Shown here one piece after another: positions 1 through 7,600 of a stretch of DNA of 9,790 nucleotides. The stretch's first letter is position 1. Each line of letters begins with the position of its first letter. Origin of the DNA: JBLHKE01 sp047619485 (GTDB lineage Bacteria > Verrucomicrobiota > Verrucomicrobiia > Verrucomicrobiales > DEV007); assembly GCA_047619485.1 (NCBI GenBank), contig JBLHKE010000265.1, positions 1 to 9,790 of the forward strand. The letters run 5' to 3'. The notes under the pieces were generated by a model, which saw nothing but the letters and a program-made list of their open reading frames with translations, ran no database searches and was not told the origin of the DNA. A program made the position numbers and the translations under genes.

Positions 1-2
1 GG

Positions 3-155
3 ATTTTCTTAGGCATAAGGCGGAGACTCTATAATGACGCGCGATTCGCGCAAGACGGATTACGCGAATGGATTCGATCAGTGCGTTTCCAGCCAGCCGA
101 CCTTAAAAATCTTCCTAGAACGCATACAATCTGCCTCGAAATCTATCATTTTTGA
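3..155 (+). CDS. Possible C-terminal end of an unidentified protein entering from the left edge
   Basis: This reading frame is open from the first bases of the window to TGA at 153-155, giving 50 codons without a stop. The visible part reads like ordinary protein (for example ..DGLREWIRSVRF.. followed by ..LKNLPRTHTICLEIYHF at the end), with mixed charged and hydrophobic residues. No start is needed because the frame runs off the left edge. I do not recognise the family and assign no function. The stop lies about 155 bp before the strong terminator at 311-340, which could be the end of its transcript. The stretch is less GC-rich than the tRNA nucleotidyltransferase gene to its right. A different frame over the same bases (34-186) is also open, so only one of the two is likely to be real. 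I prefer this one because a truncated larger gene is commoner than an isolated 50-residue gene, but a chance open frame of this length cannot be excluded. Confidence 0.35.
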   Translation: MFLGIRRRLYNDARFAQDGLREWIRSVRFQPADLKNLPRTHTICLEIYHF

Positions 156-186
156 TAATGCTACATTAATGGAGAACCATTTATGA
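34..186 (+). CDS. Alternative small ORF (50 aa), hypothetical
   Basis: ATG at 34 opens a 50-codon frame that ends at TGA 184-186. A purine-rich GGAGA at 22-26 lies seven bases before the ATG, which is a good Shine-Dalgarno spacing. The predicted peptide begins MTRDSRKTDY, is polar, and shows no signal peptide, membrane segment or motif I can name. It overlaps, in another frame, the candidate C-terminal fragment at 3-155. The two are therefore mutually exclusive in practice, and this is the weaker choice. It is listed because the ribosome-binding site is better than those of the two confident genes in this window. Confidence 0.15.
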   Translation: MTRDSRKTDYANGFDQCVSSQPTLKIFLERIQSASKSIIFDNATLMENHL

Positions 187-195
187 TGATTTAAC

Positions 196-223
196 TTGCT
201 TACTACAAATAAATCGATATACT
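196..223 (+). promoter_or_regulatory. Candidate sigma70-type promoter upstream of the tRNA nucleotidyltransferase gene
   Basis: TTGCTT at 196-201 and TATACT at 218-223 are separated by 16 bp and resemble -35 and -10 boxes, within an AT-rich stretch (about 186-235). Transcription would start near 230 and run toward the gene beginning at 358, meeting the intrinsic terminator at 311-340 on the way. Sequence likeness only. AT-rich intergenic DNA often yields such matches by chance. Confidence 0.3.
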
Positions 224-310
224 ATAAAAAGAATTTCAAAGCGGACTGAGTCGCTCAGCGACCTTTCCCGAGTTGGAGTTTCCATAGGAAAATTAATTGT
301 TTTTTGCTTC

Positions 311-340
311 AAAGCCCCGGGGTGGTTCCCGGGGCTTTTT
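311..340 (+). terminator. Strong Rho-independent terminator
   Basis: Bases 311-321 (AAAGCCCCGGG) pair perfectly with 328-338 (CCCGGGGCTTT) across a six-base loop, GTGGTT, and the 3' arm runs into five T residues at 336-340. This is an 11-bp, very GC-rich stem with a short U-tract, a textbook intrinsic terminator for plus-strand transcription. It may end the transcript of whatever lies to the left (the candidate gene ending at 155). It ends only 17 bp before the probable start of the tRNA nucleotidyltransferase gene, so transcription of that gene must either read through it or begin inside it. Confidence 0.85.
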
Positions 341-357
341 GCGTACATAGATGCTCC

Positions 358-1671
358 GTGCAAACCGCTGCCACTAAAATCGTCACCATCCTGCAAGAGG
401 CAGGACACACCGCCTACTTTGCTGGGGGCTGTGTCCGTGACCAGTTGCTCGGCATCGAAGCGAAGGACTACGACATCGCTACTAGCGCGATCCCCTCTCA
501 GGTGCTCGAGTTGTTCCCCAAAGGAAAGACGGTTGGCGCCCACTTCGGTGTGATCATCGTGAATCGACGTGGGCACATGTTCGAGATTGCCACCTTCCGC
601 ACCGACGGGTCCTACAGCGATGGGCGCCGCCCCGAGTCGGTCGAGTTCTCGACTCCAGAAGAGGATGCGCAGCGGCGCGACTTCACCATCAACGGGCTGT
701 TCTTCGATCCGATCACCGACAAATTGATCGATTTCGTCGGCGGGGAGGCAGACATCGAAGCCCGCCAGCTGCGCGCCATTGGAGATGCCCGCTCCCGCCT
801 GCGAGAGGACTACCTGCGCCTGCTGCGGGCGATCCGCTTTGCGGCACGACTCGACTATGAAATCGGCGAAACTACCTGGTGTGCCATCAGAGAAAACGCG
901 CCACAGATCAAGACGATCAGCGCCGAACGTATCCGTGATGAGTTCAGCCAGATCATCACCCACCAATCACGCGTGCGCGGATTCGACCTCCTGGTCGAGA
1001 GCGGCCTGATGGAGCAGATCATGCCAGAGATCCTCGACCTCAAGGGCTGCGAACAACCTCCCCAATTTCACCCCGAGGGCGACGTGTTCGTGCATACGCG
1101 ATTGATGCTAAGCCTGCTCCCAGACGAGGTGTCCCTACCGCTGGCGCTGTCTGTGTTGCTCCATGACATCGGCAAGCCAGCCACCTACAGCTTCGACACG
1201 GCTGATCAACGCATCCGTTTTAATGGCCACGACAAAGTCGGTGCGGAAATGGCCGAGGATATCCTGCGCAGGATGAAATTCCCGAACTTGACCATCGAGG
1301 CAGCCGCCGAAATAGTCTCGCGCCACATGGCATTCATGAACGTGCAGAAGATGCGCAAATCGAAGTTGAAACGATTTATGAACGGTGACCATTTCAAGGA
1401 CGAGATGGAACTCCACCGGGTCGATTGCCTCGGCAGCTGGGGCGGCCTCGACAACTACGATTTCCTCAAGGCAAAAGCCGAGGAGTTTGCCAGCGAACCC
1501 CTCGTCCCCCCACCATTCATCAACGGAAAAGATCTGATCGCCCGCGGCCAGCGACCGGGGCCACGCTTCCAAGAAATCCTAACTGAAGCACAAAACCTGC
1601 AACTCGAGGGCGAGTTGCAGAACCGTGACGAGGCGCTTAGCTGGTTGGACGCACTGCTGGCCACCGACTAG
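358..1671 (+). CDS. cca: CCA-adding tRNA nucleotidyltransferase (class II) with HD domain
   Basis: This enzyme adds or repairs the 3'-terminal CCA of tRNAs from CTP and ATP in the cytoplasm. Counting from GTG 358 (437 aa), the class II polymerase-beta-type head shows the nucleotide-binding motif GGCVRDQLLG at residues 23-32 and the metal-binding DYD at 37-39. Next come RRDFTINGLFFD at 106-117 and EDYLRLLRAIRFAARL at 150-165, which holds the EDxxR motif that selects CTP or ATP. A neck segment with AERIRDEF at 189-196 follows. The C-terminal part carries an HD-type metal-binding pattern, H246, H269-D270 (LLHDIGKP) and H291, as in HD-containing bacterial family members. The open frame extends back to TTG 304, but that would translate the terminator hairpin. 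GTG 358 puts the usual short lead-in (QTAATKIVTILQEAGHTAYFAGG) in place, although no clear Shine-Dalgarno precedes it. The closely related CC-adding and A-adding enzymes cannot be excluded by eye. The stop codon overlaps the stop of the convergent giant gene. Confidence 0.93.
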   Translation: MQTAATKIVTILQEAGHTAYFAGGCVRDQLLGIEAKDYDIATSAIPSQVLELFPKGKTVGAHFGVIIVNRRGHMFEIATFRTDGSYSDGRRPESVEFSTPEEDAQRRDFTINGLFFDPITDKLIDFVGGEADIEARQLRAIGDARSRLREDYLRLLRAIRFAARLDYEIGETTWCAIRENAPQIKTISAERIRDEFSQIITHQSRVRGFDLLVESGLMEQIMPEILDLKGCEQPPQFHPEGDVFVHTRLMLSLLPDEVSLPLALSVLLHDIGKPATYSFDTADQRIRFNGHDKVGAEMAEDILRRMKFPNLTIEAAAEIVSRHMAFMNVQKMRKSKLKRFMNGDHFKDEMELHRVDCLGSWGGLDNYDFLKAKAEEFASEPLVPPPFINGKDLIARGQRPGPRFQEILTEAQNLQLEGELQNRDEALSWLDALLATD

Positions 1672-4600
1672 TCTTCGGCAACGCCAACACGCATCACCCG
1701 ATAGAAGCGCGCCCCGCCTCCGAGAGGCAGCGAATCCGTCGCTGGCGCGCCGCGGTCGATCCACTGCACCCGCGTTCCACCCGCGCGCAGACGCACGAAG
1801 GCATCCTTCCAATCGACCATCCCCGCTGAGTATTGCACCATGTAGAGGGCACCTGGCTCGGACGGGAACTCGACTAACACACCACCATCGGGAAGCCGCA
1901 GCACCCGGTCGATCGCGAAGCTCTGCCCGTCGGTCAGAACCGTCTGCCTCAGGCTCACCTCAGCTTCGACCTGCGGCGCGATATCGCTGGATCGATCTCG
2001 CGAATAATATTCGAGCACGATCTGCACCGTCTCCCCAGCTGGAAGGGTCCGGTTGTAGATCAACGCGGCGCGCCCATCGGGTAAATGCGAGGAAGCGTTG
2101 TAGACAATGATTCCCGGGGCAAGGCCGCTAATAAGCAAGCGCACCGCACCAATATCTCGCGGCGCACCATTATGGATCGTCACGGTCTGCTCCCACAGCC
2201 CGGTCTGGCGGTTGAGCCGCATCTCGCTGCCAAGGGTCACGCCTGGAGCATCGATCTCCGGCAGCACGACCGTGACCGTCTGCTCGGCAAAAAGTCCGGT
2301 CTGATCGGTCGCCCGGATCCGCAACTCGGCGCTGCCACTCACAAATGGAGCGTAGCCGATCGCCAGTTCTCCAGTCACAGCATCGACCCGTAACGAAGAG
2401 AACAGCGCCGGGTTCGAATTGGCGACCAACGAGTAGACCAGCGAGTCTCCCACATCCGGATCCTCGAAAAACGGGATGACAGAAAAACCGACGTCGCTAG
2501 CAATCTCGTCGGCGACGATCTGAGGAATCGCCCCAACCTTCTCCGGCGCATCCGGCACCGCCACGATCTCCACCCGCAGATCGACCTCGATCATCCCCCC
2601 GTCCAAATCAAAGACCCGCACGGGCACGAATTCGACGCCGTTGGCATCCGGCAGCAGCCCTACCATCAGTTGGCCATTGACCCCATCCAAGAACGGCGGC
2701 CCGAGCGCCGAGCCCGGTAGCAGAGTCCCAAGCCCGAAGGTGAGCGCCACATTCGGATCTTCGACGTCGCTGAAGAACTCGCGTAATAGCACGAACACCG
2801 GGCCAGAATCTTCCTCCACGCTCACCACGAAAGGTCTCGCCACTTCCGGCAAATCGTTGACCGGCTCGATGCGCACCCTGACCGCCCCGACACGCGATAG
2901 ACCCTGCGGATCGGTCGCACGCAGGGAGATATTTGCCTGACCGAAAGCATCCGGCACCAGGGCGACACTCAATTCGTTTCCGACCAGGGTCGTCGCGGTC
3001 CGATCGATCAAACTCGGATCAGTGATCGTCAACAGCTCGTAGATCAACTCTTCACCATCCGCGCGCCCGTCATCGCCAAAGGCCGTGTCTAGGTCGATCA
3101 CCAGCGGTTCAGAATCCTCTAGCCCCGCGAGCTGCGGAAAGCCGATCGCAGACGGACGGGCATTCACCCGCAGACGCACCGGAACCTCGATTCTGGCTGC
3201 GTCAGGGTCGTTGGAGAAGAATCGCAGCGTGGCACGCTCGGTGCCCACCTGGAGCCGGTCTGTATTGAAATCTAGTCCAAGTGCCGCTTGCCCAGCAGCA
3301 GGAACCTGCCCGCCGCTTTCGGCCAGGTTCGCCCAACCGGGAGCGACACCGACCGTGTCCAAAAACGTCTCGAACAGACCCCGCGCTTCTTCGTCCTCGA
3401 CCTTGCGCCCCTCCGACGTCGAGAACAGCAGGTGGTAGAGCCTGCGGGTGCCCGCCAGGCCACTCACCTCGTGCGCGTCCGAATTGGTCGAGCTTGAGAA
3501 AGTCTGCTCAGCCCCTCCGTTGTCCTCAACAATGATCAAATGATTCACCGACGGGTCGAACAATCCATTGCCAGGATCGAACCCATCATACACCCGCTTC
3601 ACAAAACCGAGGAACTCCCGCCCAGCCCGTCCAATCGTGAGCACCACCCCATCCGCCGTGCCCACGCCGTCCGCTCCGAGATCGCCGCTGAGTGAGAACG
3701 AATCAACTCCGTCCAGATCAGCTCCCAACACGAACAACCCAGCGGCCAGCTTGCGCGTAAAGTAGCGCCCGTTCTCGCCGAACGCAGCCGAGTCGATCAC
3801 CACCCCATCCGAATATGGGATGTCTTCGACAAGGTCTGTGCTCAGGAAATTTCCACCATCAAACATGTCCATACCACCGTCGGCGATGTTGTCCCCAGCC
3901 ATCCCTTCGGTGAACGCGTAGCGGAACGGGATCGCTTCCAAGATCGGAGTCGCACCAGCATCGAACCGCTCTAGGGCGGTCTCGAGACTGAGTTCTTCAG
4001 CGAACTCCAACTCGCCGATCCACTGCACCCTCCCCGTCCCAGCATTCGCAAGCACGGCCTCGAAGCGACCACTTCCACCCGGGTTCAATACCATCAGAAT
4101 CTCCTCCGGCATGACTGCAAGTTTTGGCTCGATCCCCGCCGAATCCCCGAGATCTTCCAAACCGAGGGTGAGCAATCCACCGCGGTAGATGGCGGAAACA
4201 TCGTCTGCTGAAATCGTGCGCCCCCAGATGGCGAGTTCGTCGACCGCACCAGAAAAGCGCTGCCCGCCGCCACTCGCAGCGTGCGTCGTCAGCGGCTGAT
4301 CGGAACCGATCTCGCCAGCTTCAGCCAGCATCACCTCGCCGAACCCGTCGTCCTCGATCTCTGTCCCATTGACGTAGAGCCGGATCCGCCCCGCCGCTGC
4401 CGATCGATCGATCACCAGTGAAGCATGATTCCATTCCCCGATGCGCAGCCGGGATTGCCCTTCCGGCATCCCACGCATGAACCACTCGCCGCCACCCTCT
4501 TGCCCGCCAATGACGGCCACTTCTTCACCGAACACCAGAATCTGCCAACCAGCTGACGCGCCATCTTCGTTGACTCGCCCTTTCCCGACCACCCGCTGAA

Positions 4601-7600
4601 CCTCATTCGCCTCTAGCCGATCGGCCTTGAACCAGATGGACACGCTGTACGATCCGGCGCCAGGGTCATGAACGTCGCCATAGCGGACGGAACCAAGAAC
4701 GCTGCGAGCCGCTTCTCCGGCCCGACCCGGCACAAGATCCACACCGCCGATGATGGTACCGTTCTCGCTCGGCACCGTCAGATCGAAAAGTCTCGCCCCC
4801 GAATCCAGCCCAGTCAGCGTCTCGCGGTCAAAGGAACTGAAGAGCAACAAGTCCTCCTCAAATCGGCTCACGACACCTCCTTGGAGCGGGTCTGAGCCAG
4901 CGAGAATTTCGTCTCGATCGCGGGAGCCATCACCATCGGAATCTGCCTCGTTCGGATCCGTTCCGGCAAGAAATTCGTCCAGGTTCGTCAATCCATCTCC
5001 GTCCAGGTCGCCGCTGCCAACCTGATTCAGATCGCCGAAGACCGAGAGCTCCCAGTCATCTGGTAACCCGTCAAGATCCCGATCACCGCCGCCGACGATA
5101 TCGATCGATCGCAGCCCTGCGGCCACCCCATCGGACAAGCCGCGCAACTCCATCGGATTCATCGCAAATCGCAGCAGTGAAAACTCGTCCACGCACACGC
5201 CAACGTCCCCCGCCCCAGCAAGACGCAGCGGCCCGGGCGAATCGATCAGAACCGCATCCGCAATCGGCTGCGACCCGACTTGCTCTCCATCGAAAAATCC
5301 ACGCACGATGCCGATCTCACGATCGATCACCATCGCCACCTGATGCCAACTCCCAGCCGCCAGCCCGGAGGCGAGCGGGATCTCTGGAATCCCCTCCAAA
5401 CGCAGTACGAGATCACCGTCCGCCGCAAAGATCCCCCACCCATCCCCCTTCGAAATCAGCGCACGCGCACCACCGAGCGCCTCCAACTTGACCCACAAGA
5501 TCGCCGTCAGGTTCGCCGCCCCCGGATCGCCCAACTCTCCATAGTTCAGATCGTTGCCAACTCCGAGCCGCACGGCTTTTCCAATCGCACCATCGACCAG
5601 CTCGGCGCCCATCGCCAACACACCGCCACCCAACGAAATCTCACTTTCCAACGACGCATAGATGAGGAAATCGCCCTCACGGGAGAGGGCGATCGATGTG
5701 TCGAGCAGAGGATCACTTCCCCGCTGCACCTCAGAAAAATCGCCCGAGCCGTCGCCGTCGCTGTCCCGCGCGTTCGGATCCGTGCGGCTCACCTGCACCT
5801 CATAGGAATCATTCAAACCATCGCCATCGCTATCGCTGCGCAACGGATCTGTGTTCGTCACGCCGACTTCTTGTCCATCAGGTAGTCCGTCCCCGTCAGA
5901 ATCACGGAGCAGAGGATCAGTCCCGGCCGTCCCCTCGGCAGAATCCGAAAGCCCATCATTGTCGGTGTCGCCCGAGCGCGGGTTGGTGCCGACCGCGAAC
6001 TCCATCGCATTCGTCCAGCTATCACCATCGGAATCGCCATCCCCGTCCTCATCCAAATTTCCAAAGAACACCTGCTCCCAATCATCTGCGAGCCCGTCCG
6101 CATCCACATCGACCGAATCCTCATCCGCCCCCGGCACTCCGTCATTCACCCGGCTGGCACGCCAGTTCGTCGCCACCGCGTGATCAGGATTCGAACCCGG
6201 ATCGATCAACACGAGCGTCGGCCCATCCCCATCTGGCAAGGTCGGCCAAGGCCGCCGGTCATCGTATTCGAAATCATGCAAAATTTGATCTGCAACATCG
6301 ACCAGCACCAGGCGCTCGCCACCGTTTGAGAGGCCGGTGCCGGCGGCGAATTCTCCAGCGATCTGATCAAGTCCCAGCGTCGGGAAGCGCACGACGAACG
6401 CGTCCAGCTTCTTCACTACCACCAGGCTCTCCCCAGGCGCCAGCGAGCTCGGCGGGAAGACGAAGTCCACACCATCATCAAATCGCACCCCGCCCATCTC
6501 CACCGCATCGCTCGACACGTTGGTCACTTCCAAAAATTCGAAATCACTAGCCCCACCCGCGACGGCTTCTTCGGCCGCGCCCTCTGGATCGCGCGGATGG
6601 TAGGACAACTCACTAACCACCAGATCACCCGTCGTCGCTGACCGATCACCAATCACAAACGGCTCTTCACGCAGCGCCGACCAGACACCCGTAGTCGATA
6701 GAAAACGTGTCTTCACCAGACCCGACTGCGCCATCGAAAACTGCCCGCGGTAAGCAACCGCAGTTGCGGCGACCCCAGCATCCACCTCCACCCCACTGGC
6801 AACGATCTCCGGTACCAACAAGAGATCCGAACTCGCCAGAGCCCCGTTCAGCCCCTGCAAGGCCAAAACGTTGCGCCCGACCCGCAACTGCGACTGCTGC
6901 GACGTGAGATCGAACTCCTCGTAGAGCACCGCCGCCGAATCCGGATTGCCGGCGGTCGACAAGGAGTCCCATGCAGGACTCGCCGGCGCGTTCGCCTCCG
7001 CGATTTTTTCGCCATTCAGATAGGCGACGAACCCATCATCATATTTCAACCTCAGGACGAGCCGCGCGATCGAATCGATCGCCGCCTGATCCGCGACCTC
7101 GAACTCGACACGCATGTAGACAGAACCGTTGATGCCGAACATCTGTTGTTCAACGTCCACCCGCAGGAGCGACCGATAATCCAGGCCCTGCGTCTCGAAA
7201 CCGACCGCCGAATCACCCTCGATCCAGCCATCGATGCCCACCGGATCGTCAAAAGATTTCCACCCCTCGCCGAGGGCGCTGCCACCATTCTCAACCGATG
7301 GGACCAGCACCTTGGCAGGCGAGTTGGACGGCAGCAGGACACTCACATCGACCGCAGCCGACTGGCGTGGATCCGAACCATCGAGCGTGTAGTAAATCGC
7401 CCCAACCTGCCCAGCCGGCACCCCTAGGGCCACGTCGACCGGCGCCGGGTAGACCGCGCCTTCGACCAATGGAAATTCCGGCGGCTCCACCTCAGGGTAG
7501 AGCCCGCGCGCCTTGAATTGATCCAAGACAATGTCCGACCGTTGTGCCAGAAACGTGTCGCGCACCCACAATCTCTCCCGATCCCACTCGACATCCCGCC

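Noticed and set aside
30..35. TATAAT as a consensus -10 box.
   Set aside because: The matching -35 region (about 6-12) is poor, and the hexamer overlaps ATG 34. It is probably a chance match.
39..51. GCGCG-ATT-CGCGC hairpin near the left edge.
   Set aside because: A 5-bp stem with a three-base loop and no T-run, lying inside open reading frames; no support as a terminator or operator.
304..357. Upstream TTG start (304) for the tRNA nucleotidyltransferase.
   Set aside because: The extra 18 residues would be the translation of the terminator hairpin, and family members normally have only about 20 residues before the GGxxRD motif, which GTG 358 provides.
181..966. A 261-codon minus-strand ORF opposite the tRNA nucleotidyltransferase.
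   Set aside because: It lies mostly antisense to a well-conserved enzyme, spans the terminator, and shows no domain. It is a shadow frame.
1671..2252. C-terminal sorting signal (PEP-CTERM or Por-type) on the giant protein.
   Set aside because: The last residues (FYRVMRVGVAED) lack a PEP motif, a membrane helix and a basic tail, and no recognised sorting-domain pattern is visible.
4878..6119. Dockerin domains.
   Set aside because: The Asp-rich units follow the TSP3 pattern (DSDGDGLxDxxE...GTDP) rather than the paired F-hand helices of cellulosomal dockerins.
5696..6550. A 284-codon plus-strand ORF opposite the giant gene.
   Set aside because: Its product is a low-complexity Pro/His/Arg/Ser-rich string, as expected from the complement of Asp-rich TSP3 codons in GC-rich DNA. 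It has no family resemblance and overlaps a clearly coding frame.
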